Shown piece by piece: positions 11,332 to 20,474 of a stretch of 64,000 nt of DNA. The notes below the pieces were generated by a model. The model saw nothing but the letters and a program-made list of their open reading frames with translations. It was not told the origin of the DNA and searched no databases. Positions within the stretch are counted from its first letter, which is position 1. Each line of letters opens with the position of its first letter. The position numbers and the translations under genes are program-made. The stretch comes from Lineus longissimus (Eukaryota; Nemertea; Pilidiophora; Heteronemertea; Lineidae): assembly GCF_910592395.1 (NCBI RefSeq), contig NC_088322.1, positions 1,550,001 through 1,614,000 on the forward strand, given 5' to 3'.

Positions 11332-13425
11332 TGTAGAATTCTTGGTAAATTCTTACGTGTAATTCAAAATTATTCCCACCCTCCTTTCCATAGTCTCCAT
11401 CTGCCACTGAAACACCCCTTTGTTTGTCCAGTACAGCAAGTAAGACTGTCATTCCCTTTCCCCCTTTAAATTTTGCTCCTTGATTACTACCTCCATCACT
11501 CGAGCCTTAGTTTGGGTTTGTTGTATGTGAAAATACAGATACTCTAGTTTGAGATAAGAAATAAGCTTTTGAATCCGAGTTGAGTGCCATAAATCATCAA
11601 ACTGGTCGTTTCTTTACATCACGTAACAGTATTTGTCTCTGTGTGTATCACATTGTGTGGTCCATTGTTATGCTATGTGTACATTTCGTGTACATTGCAC
11701 CGATACGGTTTTATACTTGTTTACGTTTCAAAACTCCATCTAAAACATATTTTCTCCCTCACCAAATCCTTTATTACGCCCAGATGATGTATTTGCGGTT
11801 ACTCACCTCATATTCTTGCTATGCAACTCATGATATGATCGAAAGTTTGATGAAGAAATCAGAGATTTGATAGGACACTTTTGACGCGCCGTCGGACTCT
11901 TCTCCGCGCGCCTGGATGACAGTTTTTTCGGACAATCCACCGTATATCGATTGAAATAACGTCAGGCCTACGCATACGAACTCTTTCATGTTTTAATACT
12001 TTGTAGTCAGAGATATTGTTGTGACAATGGTGTACGTCTTTTTCGGGTTATGACTCATCTATGATACTATTTTTATCAAGTTTTACGGGTCACGCCTTCT
12101 ACGGCCTGTGATCCGCGTCAAATCACTTTACGTTGACAACGACGTACACTTTCGGTCTGGACACACGTCCCTCAGCCATTCTTTAATATTTCCTAAACCG
12201 TACATCAAAATCTCACTAAATCCTGAATACGAATTCTTATTTATGTCAACTACCAGTAGTATGTAACCATATTAGGGTTATGTGCTTTGAGTTTAAGATA
12301 TTTAATGACAAAGCTAGATGAAGTGCGATTCCGCCGTCTTATTCTATTGACGTAATACCTTACAAGCTCGAGCTTCCAGTGTCCGACACCTGTTTTAGAA
12401 GTTAAAATATGTAAGATTTAGACATATAACCATTATCAAAACTTGTATATATGATCTTGAGAATCATAAGAAAGATTTGGATGGGTTCGATTGAAGGTTA
12501 TATGTTTCGTTATAGAGTTATGGAGGCGATCGTATCGGTATAAATTGAGAATGCGGCGTCACATCCATTTACGTTAAAGGCTTAACCATTACGCACGGCG
12601 GCGTCATTTCCTAGATGCCCTGTGTTTAGTTCAAAAGTGCTCAAAACTCTTCCATTAAAAAGCCATGGAAGTTTTTCCTATCTTTTCTTCTAACAATATG
12701 GGATCAATTCCATGTTTCAGTTTTCTGGTTATTAGAACCGCATGTTTGCCGTTTCGAATTATATTCGGCATTCCCTCTCAAAAATTGACTAAATTTCGGG
12801 TCACGTGACGTGATTCTAGCCTCGTGATTGGATGTGGCGTGACGTCGTGAAGCTATAAATGACGTAAAATTTTGTTATGTAATCACTCTTGACTTGTGTC
12901 TCAAGCCGAAAGGTTGGTACTCAGGCTCCCGGCGGGCTCTGCCCCGTCGGGACGCCGCTGGTGTAGTTGACAAGGGTCGTGAATACGCTAATGTTACTTT
13001 AAATGGCATCGGGCCACCCATGGCTTATACTAAATTTGAAAGCAAATATATGAAACGACAGTTAGATTATGTTACAGGAATGTATTGCCGAGCAAAGTTA
13101 TGGGCATGATCGATGTACAATACCTTATGAGACAGAAAGATGAAAAGAAATCTACGTTTTCGTTAAATTGATGACTTTGTTGGCCATTTATACCTACCCA
13201 CAGACTTTGTAGCGGCGCCCTTCGGATAACGTACGTTGGGATCATCTATAAAGTACTTGGGTTATCCTATTCATATATTAGACTTGTCAAGACAAGTCTT
13301 TAACCAGGTTGTGATAAACCACAATAATGGTTGTGACAATGATCAAGTGTGACACTCTATGGATGGTGCTATATCTCAGAAGCATCCGGTACAACACCGA
13401 GTCAACAAGGAGGAAAATCGCTACA
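11332..13425. mobile_element. 2.09-kb TG...CA insertion in BEL-1 gag (probable solo LTR)
   Basis: It begins TGTAG and ends CTACA, flanked on both sides by CTTT (11328-11331 and 13426-13429), a 4-bp target duplication. Removing it restores the gag frame exactly. It encodes nothing recognisable; the small frames at 11580-11870 and 12894-13109 have no domain features. A 'gctataaatgac' box at about 12852 would suit an LTR promoter. A solo LTR of a Ty3-like element is the simplest reading; a non-autonomous DNA transposon with very short inverted ends is the alternative. Confidence 0.65.
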
Positions 13426-13722
13426 CTTTGAAAGCAAGGACAGCAAGGACAGATATCCGACCTTTGAAGAGCTGAGCCGGTTCCTGGACAGAGTGGCGGA
13501 CGAAGCTTGCGATCCCGTATTTGGAAAGATCGATGTCCAGAGACCAAGAGAAAGGCATGAAATTAAGACCTACAGGAAGGGCGCCAGCAATTTCAACGTT
13601 CGAGCTGAAGAAAGCAAGGCCAATCATGCCAGTGCTACGTTCAAGTCAACTAAATCTACGGTAGCCGAGAAGTACGAAACCAAGAAGATCCAGTGTAACA
13701 TCTGTAGTGGTGAGCACAGAAT
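13426..13722 (+). pseudogene. gag: BEL-1 Gag, second part
   Basis: Gag resumes in the original frame with 'ESKDSKDRYPTFEELSRFL', typical of the region after the DUF1759 core, and runs into the first zinc knuckle ('IQCNICSGEHR'). The Polinton interrupts the gene inside this knuckle. The copy of the target site lies at 13717-13722 and the frame continues after 37775. Confidence 0.85.
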
Positions 13723-13984
13723 AGAAAGTGTATATGGCGTTGCTAGGAATCTAGGTAATTCTAAGCTATTTTGACAAAAGCCCTTACAGGCCTTTTTGTC
13801 TCAAAATAGCTTAGAAACCCCTAAGAACCAGACACCACAATACACACTTTCTATCATTCATTAGATTCCCAGTGAAGCGTTGCAATGAAATGGTCAGTGA
13901 AATGGTAAGGGAATACTAGAGTTCAATGGGTTAATGTAATCATGACTTACTGTATTCCAACAGAAAGTACACGTCAATAGCTTT
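13723..13984 (+). repeat. Polinton left terminal inverted repeat
   Basis: It matches the reverse complement of 37514-37775 with one difference in 262 bp (a t/g difference at about 13862). The outermost 130 bp (13723-13852) form an imperfect palindrome centred near 13787; its best stem is 'ttctaagctattttg' with 'caaaatagcttagaa'. Confidence 0.95.
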
Positions 13985-14230
13985 CCAAGGATACATCATT
14001 GCAAATATCCGTTAAAAACTAGCAGAGAAATGAACCCTTGAAGTTCGCACATCTTGACAGTCCCAGCGTATTCCAATAAATGCTGTAGGCCTACAAGACA
14101 GCTGTTACAGTGATTAATCATTGTTGCTTGAATCTATTGAAAATATTGTTGACAGAGTCTGCATGTACATGGTAACATATGTTACCAAACAATACTCACG
14201 TCCCAAAGTATTACAAAGGTCTATTGTTCG

Positions 14231-14335
14231 TTAATGCGTTTATCCGACAGAATTTCGAGACATTATTTTAACGACGCAAAAATAATTTTCAGCGCTGAAA
14301 ATATTTTCTAAAATTCTGTCGGATAAACGCATTAA
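14231..14335. repeat. Palindrome in the Polinton left non-coding region
   Basis: Left arm 'ttaatgcgtttatccgacag' and right arm 'ctgtcggataaacgcattaa' form a near-perfect stem of about 25 bp. The loop includes a second small inverted repeat around 'tttcagcgctgaaa'. It lies between the terminal repeat and the first gene. It could be a regulatory or replication structure, or an inserted miniature element. Confidence 0.75.
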
Positions 14336-14363
14336 GACACAATAGGCCTTTTCATGTCTTTGA

Positions 14364-14460
14364 CAAGCAAAAATAATTAATGACTGCAACATCTGATATG
14401 GCCATTGTAATTTGCAAGCACAAATAATTAATGACTGCAACATCTGATATGGCCATTGTA
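14364..14460. repeat. 51-bp tandem duplication
   Basis: The word 'ataattaatgactgcaaca' and its surroundings occur twice, 51 bp apart, in the Polinton leader. The rest of 13985-14623 holds no gene that I can support. Confidence 0.8.
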
Positions 14461-14623
14461 CAACTGAATATCACTATGGTTTAAAGGCAAATGTTATTCT
14501 GTCCATGGAGACATGATGTTAACGTCACACTTTCTCCATCTGGTGAGATTATTCCATTAAAATAAATGGCCTTTTTACTGTCTTCATTAACCAATATTCA
14601 AGGAAAAAATTCAAGTAAATTAA

Positions 14624-16015
14624 ATGTATTATCCAATAGCAAATCAACATAAAAGTAAATTCACCTATGACTTCTTTAATTTAGAAGTAACTGTTAATAC
14701 TAACAATTTCTTCCGCCTACAAGAAACTAAGATAACACCTGGGTTTTTGAGCCTGAAAAATAAGAAAGACTGTCTGCGACTGGAAAAGAATCCATTATCG
14801 TTTTACCAGAACCAATTTAACATGGCTGTTTGGTTTGCTACAACAGGTTGTGGTATTTCAATAGACGATCACTTGAATCACAGTGACCCATTGTTAAGGT
14901 CAATTTACAGGTTTCATGTTTACTATCAAATATTGAAGATCATGAAGAATCTAGAGATACCAATTCCAGGTGAAAGTGATTTTAATGAGACAAACAATAA
15001 CATTAACCGTAGGAAACTAGGAGGGTTATTGAGTGAATTTGGTTTAAAAGACGAGTACGATTTCTCGGTGTTTGAAAATAACGGTGGTTGGAGGTCATGG
15101 AGTGTACCGGATTACAACCCGAACATAACTGATCCCGGATATTACATCAATGATTCTAAAATCAATTTCTTCCTCATGCAAGTTCATGAAAATAGAATGC
15201 CACCGATGTTCAGTAAAGACTGGGATGCTGGAATGGCTAATTTCAAATATCCAGATATTTTCATCAAGGATCATGTCAGGAGACACAAGAATGTATTTGA
15301 TGTAATTACACAAAATGAATGTCAAACCTATCAACAATTCATGATATTTAAATCAAATGGTTTCTCTAATCCTGGAATAGAGAGGTTAAATGATACAATA
15401 AGAACATATGTTTACTGTATTCTGGGTGCTCAGGCATTGACCAGAACACCAATAATTGGAGTACCGGGTACAGAATTGGATGCACAGAAGGAATTTAACA
15501 AACTATTAAAGGACTCGATTAATCAACATCCTGATATTCCCACTTCAATTCAAAGATACCAAAAAGCAGTGAGTGACACTCATACAAGACTAGATTATGT
15601 AATAGCACCAGGATTGTATGTCATAGGATCAAATATGGTACTCGTTATTGGTAAGCTGGATAACTACAATAATAACATTTTAATAGCACCAAAAAATGCT
15701 AAACCCGGTAAGAATGACATTAACCACAAAAAGACCTTACCACCACCACTGATGGAAGGAAATAGTTCTAAGAAAATAAGAGTTAAGAGTAGCGTTGGTA
15801 CTGTCAAGACGGACTTCGTCCTGAGAGCAAAGCTCGAGACCAGTCATAAACCAAAGAGTAATGTTGATACACCAAAAACAACTGAAACCTCAAAGAATAC
15901 TCCTACTACTACTAAACTTGACACCAAAGTTGAGAAGGAGGATGATACTCATGAAACAATTAAATTCATGCTTTACTCAGTTGTTGGTACATTGATTGTT
16001 TTTATGGTTAGATAA
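14624..16015 (+). CDS. Conserved Polinton protein of unknown function, C-terminal membrane anchor
   Basis: A 463-residue protein starting at a TAAATG context. The first 340 residues look globular ('MAVWFATTGCGISIDDHLNH', then 'YVYCILGAQALTRTPI'). Then comes a low-complexity Lys/Thr-rich linker and a final hydrophobic helix (about residues 446-462) ending in Arg, which suggests a tail-anchored protein. I recognise the type as a recurrent Polinton open frame without a known role. One palindromic repeat pair (15811-15835) is read in frame as TDFVLRAKLE inside the linker. The gene is intact and is followed 10 bp later by the next gene in the same direction. Confidence 0.7.
   Translation: MYYPIANQHKSKFTYDFFNLEVTVNTNNFFRLQETKITPGFLSLKNKKDCLRLEKNPLSFYQNQFNMAVWFATTGCGISIDDHLNHSDPLLRSIYRFHVYYQILKIMKNLEIPIPGESDFNETNNNINRRKLGGLLSEFGLKDEYDFSVFENNGGWRSWSVPDYNPNITDPGYYINDSKINFFLMQVHENRMPPMFSKDWDAGMANFKYPDIFIKDHVRRHKNVFDVITQNECQTYQQFMIFKSNGFSNPGIERLNDTIRTYVYCILGAQALTRTPIIGVPGTELDAQKEFNKLLKDSINQHPDIPTSIQRYQKAVSDTHTRLDYVIAPGLYVIGSNMVLVIGKLDNYNNNILIAPKNAKPGKNDINHKKTLPPPLMEGNSSKKIRVKSSVGTVKTDFVLRAKLETSHKPKSNVDTPKTTETSKNTPTTTKLDTKVEKEDDTHETIKFMLYSVVGTLIVFMVR
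15811..15835. repeat. Triloop palindrome pair (in frame)
   Basis: GGAC-TTC-GTCC, tga, GAGC-AAA-GCTC. It is read in frame by the gene at 14624-16015. Confidence 0.85.
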
Positions 16016-16025
16016 ATAAGTAATT

Positions 16026-17768
16026 ATGGCTGAAGGAGGTGAAAATTATGAAATGAGTGATTACGATACACAATCATCATCATCAGGAACTGATGAAGAC
16101 TGGGATAATTGGAGAAAGTTTATCTTTTATCCAAAAAGGCCAGACACAACATACAACACAGGAGGTGAAGATATCCAAATGGGTGAGTTAGATAATTATC
16201 GCTTTCGTAATGTGGATGATCCTAATACAAGTGAAACCAATAGAACTTTTCAAGATGACGGCACAACATACAACACAGGAGGTGAATATATCCAAATGGA
16301 TGAGATAGATCCTAATACAGGTGAAATCAATAGAACTTTTCAAGATGACGGCACAACATACAACACAGGAGGTGGAAATCTTACTACTGAAACTTCATTC
16401 ACTACACCTCCAGAAAGAGTAAGAGGTATTGTCCCTGAATTGATGGAAAAGGAGTCATTTCTAGATGATAAAGAGGATAAACTTGATACAGCATTGAAAA
16501 AAAGTGGTAAATGGAAATATGACCCTAACAAACTAAGTAAACTAGCAACACGTATTTATTTGCACAACGAGGAACCTTACTTCTTGCCTACAAAAGGAGA
16601 ATTAGCAAACTTTACAGAACAACAAAAGAACAATATGAATGAAATTCCTAATCCTAATGGAGGGAATGCCTTTATCATTCCTTTAATTAAATCAGATGGT
16701 AAATTCCTTTCTGAAGGCACATTAAAGACTAAGTTTGGTACTAGATTTGCTAACATGATTAGAGGTATGATTGCACCTGACCCACCAGTAAGTCAACCTA
16801 CATTAGTAACCCCTGAAACACAGGCATTAATTAATGAGGTAAACAGTTCAAACAAACCAATAGATAAACTGATAGATGCTACTGATGATGAACTTAAATC
16901 ACTGGGTTTTACTGAATATGCCTTGAGAGAACTTAGAGGGTTAAAACAGGCTGGTGATGATCTAGCTGCAGTAAAGAGGGATAAGGACATGCAAATAGAA
17001 AGCCTAGAAGAAGAACTTAACAGTAAAAAAAGAGAATATGTTATCCTAGGAGAAGAAAATGAAGTTCTAAGAAATGACTTAATTAACTCTGGAGAAGATC
17101 ATTCAGACGAAAAGGAAAATCTAATAATAAGAGAGGGAGAGTTGAAAAAGCAAATAGATGAACTAAATGACAAATTGCATGAGGAACAGTCAAAGGTATG
17201 GAGGTTAGACAATGACAGGGAGTCACAAACTAGAAGAATTAAACGTTTAATTGTTGATGTTCTAAAGAAACCAGATTCAACTATTCCTCTGAAGGACAGA
17301 ATAAAGTTACTTTTTAAGACGTATGGTGTAACCATTAGCGCCATAATAACAGCTGTTGTAATGACATTTACAACTCTAGGTCTTAGTATCAGTAGTGCTT
17401 TAAGTGGTGCCACTAAATCTGTTAAACCAACTCCAGGACCAGGACCATCTCCAGGACCAGACCCAACTCCTGGACCTACACCAGAACCAGGACCAAAACC
17501 ATCAATACCAGATAAAGTAAAAGAAGGTCTCAAGAAGTTTGCTGAATGGCTAAAAGAACTAGCCAAGAAATCAGCTGCGGCTTTACCGGGAATCATCGGT
17601 TCTATCGTATCATTTCTCCTGAAAACAATTGGTGCAGTTGTTGGCTTTCTAGCTGAACATCTGATCATGGCAGTTATTGCTATTGTTAGTTCCATAATTT
17701 ATGGTTTAATTGGGGGTGTTAAAGCCTTAAAATCACGTAAAACAGTAAAATCACGTAAAAGGTCTTAG
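16026..17768 (+). CDS. Polinton protein with N-terminal repeats, coiled coil, Pro-rich linker and membrane helices
   Basis: A 580-residue product. The acidic N-terminus holds three copies of a TTYNTGGE-containing motif, matching an 84-bp DNA tandem repeat at about 16147-16400. Residues about 300-410 form a coiled coil rich in Glu/Lys. A hydrophobic helix ('ISAIITAVVMTFTTLGLSIS') is followed by a Pro-Gly repeat linker of about 30 residues. A C-terminal segment has two further hydrophobic stretches and a basic tail (KSRKTVKSRKRS). The layout suggests a virion-associated or membrane protein, but I cannot assign a function. The 198-codon open frame on the opposite strand (17099-17695) is a shadow of the Pro-Gly repeat. 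Confidence 0.65.
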   Translation: MAEGGENYEMSDYDTQSSSSGTDEDWDNWRKFIFYPKRPDTTYNTGGEDIQMGELDNYRFRNVDDPNTSETNRTFQDDGTTYNTGGEYIQMDEIDPNTGEINRTFQDDGTTYNTGGGNLTTETSFTTPPERVRGIVPELMEKESFLDDKEDKLDTALKKSGKWKYDPNKLSKLATRIYLHNEEPYFLPTKGELANFTEQQKNNMNEIPNPNGGNAFIIPLIKSDGKFLSEGTLKTKFGTRFANMIRGMIAPDPPVSQPTLVTPETQALINEVNSSNKPIDKLIDATDDELKSLGFTEYALRELRGLKQAGDDLAAVKRDKDMQIESLEEELNSKKREYVILGEENEVLRNDLINSGEDHSDEKENLIIREGELKKQIDELNDKLHEEQSKVWRLDNDRESQTRRIKRLIVDVLKKPDSTIPLKDRIKLLFKTYGVTISAIITAVVMTFTTLGLSISSALSGATKSVKPTPGPGPSPGPDPTPGPTPEPGPKPSIPDKVKEGLKKFAEWLKELAKKSAAALPGIIGSIVSFLLKTIGAVVGFLAEHLIMAVIAIVSSIIYGLIGGVKALKSRKTVKSRKRS

Positions 17769-17904
17769 GTGACCTTCTATCAAAACAATGTTTAAAAAAT
17801 AATTATTATGTAAATATGAATAAATACATCTCATTAAAAGACTATTATTCTAGTGAGTGGAACAATGAGAATCTTAAAGGATACATTCGTCCTAGGGTTA
17901 TGGA

Positions 17905-18024
17905 TCGAGCAGAGCTCTCAGGACGAAGTCTGACTAGGACAAAGTCCCGAGAGCAAAGCTCGACTCGAGCAGAGCTCTCAGGACGAAGTCTGACTAGGAC
18001 AAAGTCCCGAGAGCAAAGCTCGAC
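17905..18024. repeat. Perfect 60-bp tandem duplication of triloop palindromes (in frame)
   Basis: Each 60-bp unit contains GAGC-AGA-GCTC, GGAC-GAA-GTCT (one mismatch), GGAC-AAA-GTCC and GAGC-AAA-GCTC. The two copies are identical, so the duplication is recent. Both are translated without a stop. Confidence 0.9.
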
Positions 18025-18900
18025 TGAGACAGGCAAAGTAGTCCTGCCAAGAATGAAAGAATATGACGTCAGTACCAACACTAATGCTCAATTCTGCCGT
18101 AATTGTAAAAGGTGGACACTTTTTGAGTATCAAAAAAACTTGAATTCAGCAAGGTACGCAGCTAAAACTGTGAAGTATCAATTCTGCACCAATTGCAATT
18201 CGACTACTTACGACGATGATTTTAAAACTCTTGAGATCAATATTAACAACAAGACACGTTACTTTGACAGTATTCTAAGGAAACTTGGATGGAGTCGGCT
18301 GTCCGAATCGGCAGTTAAGTATTTAAAGGACTTTGTGGAAGGGTATTTACAGTGCTACTTTTCAAGTCACAGAAAATGTCTTAGTAAGCAGAGATATGAA
18401 AGTACTCTTCAGTCAGCCCTAAAAATGGGTATTAACACTCTCCCCTCTAAGTTATGTAACCAAGGGTTACATGGTGAAGCCATGCTTTTTAAATTTCACT
18501 GTGGGGAATATGATTGGTTTCTTGCCATTGAATTTATTAACAGGGCAATTGGTAAACCGCAATTAACCGATGAGAATATCACTGACCTTAGACTAGTGTA
18601 GTATGCTTTCCTTAGATTTCTGCATTACTGTGGTGTCAAGGTCACCATTAACTACAAGGTATTTTTACACCAAGCCTTTAAAATGCTGAAAATTGATTAT
18701 GTAATATTTACACCTTTTTTAACCAACAAGGAGCGAGTAAATGATTTGGAGAGATTATGGTATGATTTCACTCTAAGTATTTTCTTCCAGAATTACAAGG
18801 TTGAGAAGGAATATGACCAGGATATTGACAAGCAGTTTGACGTTTTATTGGGTGCTAGTGCAGGTCGAGACATTAACTGCATCAGTAATATTAAGTTTAC

Positions 18901-18964
18901 ACCAGCCGGACTTCGTCCTGAGAGCATAGCACCAGCCGGACTTCGTCCTGAGAGCATAGCTCGA
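18901..18964. repeat. 30-bp tandem pair of triloop palindromes (in frame)
   Basis: Two copies of a 30-bp unit with GGAC-TTC-GTCC and GAGC-ATA-GC. They encode AGLRPESIAP twice near the C-terminus of the gene at 17816-18985. Confidence 0.85.
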
Positions 18965-19036
18965 TCTAGTGTTAAGATGCAATAAAGTTGTGAAAACAGC
19001 ATTTTGCACTTAACAGTCATTTTTCCATAATTTTAA

Positions 19037-19858
19037 ATGAATAATCAGCAAATGAATAGTCAGACATCTGCAGTGATTGAACAACATATGAAACAGATTG
19101 GTGTTATGAGTCCTGAGAGCTTAGCTCGAGTTGGGGCTTCTAACCAACATAACACCGGTAGTTACCAACAAAACAGAACTAATTTTCAACAGAACTGTTC
19201 TACAAATCAACAAGTTTCAAACAAGCAGTTGAATAATTAAAATTTTGTTAATCCTAGTCAAGGAATAGTTAATCCCAGTCAAGGAATAGTCAATTCTAGT
19301 TGCCAACTAGGCTCAACTAGCAATCAACAAAATTTGAACTATTTGACTGATAGTGGCCTTAAAGCCAAACAAGACTTAGAGATTCTAGTTGCAACTGGTA
19401 AAAGCAAGGATTTCCTTAATAAACAAATAACTTTTAATGACTTAGATAATATGACTGAAAAAGAAATCTTAAAACACCATAGAATGTATGAAACAAAGAT
19501 GGCTGCCAGACTTAATGATTCTTTGGGTAAGACAGTAATTAAAGCTTACACTAAATTATCAAGGTGGTTATTACCAATAGATGATGAAGATAATCTTTAT
19601 CATGATCTTAGAAATGATTATTTGATAACTAACGAGTTGGATAAATGGCTTGGATGGTTGAGTTTGAGAATGGGTCCATTAACTGCACTTGCTTCAACAA
19701 CACTTATTACTTTAGGTCATTGTCATGAGGAATCATCTATGAATACATCGAGTATGACTGCATCAAATATGAATACACCAAATATGACTGTCTCTGAATG
19801 TGACAAATCAATAGATGAAAGTCTAGATATCACAGGTAGTGATGATAAAGAAGACTAA
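19037..19858 (+). pseudogene. Unknown Asn/Gln-rich Polinton protein with C-terminal helix, interrupted by one TAA
   Basis: It starts at a TAAATG context. The N-terminus is Asn/Gln-rich, with one half palindromic repeat read in frame (19117-19127). TAA at 19238-19240 interrupts it, after which the same frame stays open to 19858, about 274 codons in all. The downstream part is globular and helical ('MTEKEILKHHRMYETKMAARL') and includes a short hydrophobic stretch ('GPLTALASTTLITLGHC'), then a Met/Asn/Thr-rich acidic tail. I do not recognise a function. Confidence 0.6.
19117..19127. repeat. Single triloop palindrome (in frame)
   Basis: GAGC-TTA-GCTC, preceded by 'gtcctga', the remains of a GGAC half. 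It is translated as SPESLAR. Confidence 0.75.
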
Positions 19859-19907
19859 ATTAACCTGGTTATGAGAACATAGTTCGAATTAAATTCGGCC
19901 AAGATAA

Positions 19908-20474
19908 ATGGAACTTGAAACTGTAACTGATACTACTCGAGATATGCTCTCAGGACAAAGTCCGACTAGGACTACGTCAAGAGAACAAAGTTCGACTAAA
20001 GTTTCAGTGTCTAAGAAACCTCGATCAGAGAAACAATTAGCATGGTCTAGAGAACTGGGTAGAAGATCTAAGGAATTTAAGAGGATAAAAAAGGATAAGA
20101 CGACATTTAAAGTACAGGACTCATCACCAAAAAACAGAGTTGTGGAAAAGGAGGAAGAAGAATTAGAGGAAGAAGAACCACAATCTCAAAATACTGATGT
20201 ATCACTGCGTGAATCTAGTAGTAATACTTATGTCTATGTACTAGGTTTAGGTGCCGTTATTTTAGCAGCATTCATTATGTTTAAGAAACTTCCTAAAAAA
20301 GTAAGTAAAGAGCAGCGATCAGGCTTGAATCGAACTTTGTTCTCTGGACTTTGTCCTAATCGAGCTATGCTCTCTGGACAAAGTCCGAATGAAGCAGTCA
20401 TGAAGGGATCAATTAACCCTCTTGTTAAACCTGTAGTTAAAGAGAAGAAATGTACTATTCCTTTAATGGAATGA
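19908..20474 (+). CDS. Polinton basic/acidic single-pass membrane protein
   Basis: A 188-residue product starting at TAAATG. A basic stretch (KQLAWSRELGRRSKEFKRIK) is followed by a Glu-rich region, one hydrophobic helix (about residues 106-124, 'VYVLGLGAVILAAFIMF') and a basic C-terminal part. Two palindromic repeat clusters (19937-19995 and 20331-20387) are read in frame, one on each side of the helix. The last codons overlap tail-to-tail by 20 bp with the convergent gene ending at 20455. The function is unknown; it may be a virion membrane or tail-anchored protein. Confidence 0.6.
   Translation: MELETVTDTTRDMLSGQSPTRTTSREQSSTKVSVSKKPRSEKQLAWSRELGRRSKEFKRIKKDKTTFKVQDSSPKNRVVEKEEEELEEEEPQSQNTDVSLRESSSNTYVYVLGLGAVILAAFIMFKKLPKKVSKEQRSGLNRTLFSGLCPNRAMLSGQSPNEAVMKGSINPLVKPVVKEKKCTIPLME
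19937..19995. repeat. Triloop palindrome cluster (in frame)
   Basis: GAGA-TAT-GCTC (one mismatch), GGAC-AAA-GTCC, GGAC-TAC-GTCA (one mismatch), GAAC-AAA-GTTC. Translated in frame. Confidence 0.85.
20331..20387. repeat. Triloop palindrome cluster (in frame)
   Basis: Four perfect hairpins in a row: GAAC-TTT-GTTC, GGAC-TTT-GTCC, GAGC-TAT-GCTC, GGAC-AAA-GTCC. Translated in frame by the gene at 19908-20474. Confidence 0.9.

Larger units (their letters stand above)
17816..18985 (+). pseudogene. Unknown Polinton zinc-ribbon protein, interrupted by one TAG
   Basis: Codons 1-261 (17816-18598) are followed by TAG at 18599-18601, after which the same frame stays open to 18985, so I treat it as one gene of about 390 codons with a single stop. 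Cys pairs 'CRNC' and 'CTNC' suggest a zinc ribbon near residues 94-124. Near the N-terminus a 60-bp block of palindromic repeats is perfectly duplicated (17905-17964 and 17965-18024), adding two 20-residue copies of a Ser/Arg/Thr-rich peptide. The C-terminus ends in another doubled repeat block. I do not recognise the family. Confidence 0.6.

Noticed and set aside
11332-11469. C-terminal 45 codons of the first gag open frame
   Set aside because: They lie inside the TG...CA insertion and differ from the Gag continuation found at 13430.
12894-13109. 71-codon open frame inside the 2.09-kb insertion
   Set aside because: No domain, no neighbours of the same kind; probably chance.
17099-17695. 198-codon open frame opposite the gene at 16026-17768
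   Set aside because: It is the antisense of a Pro-Gly repeat and hydrophobic segment; the plus-strand product has the structured features.
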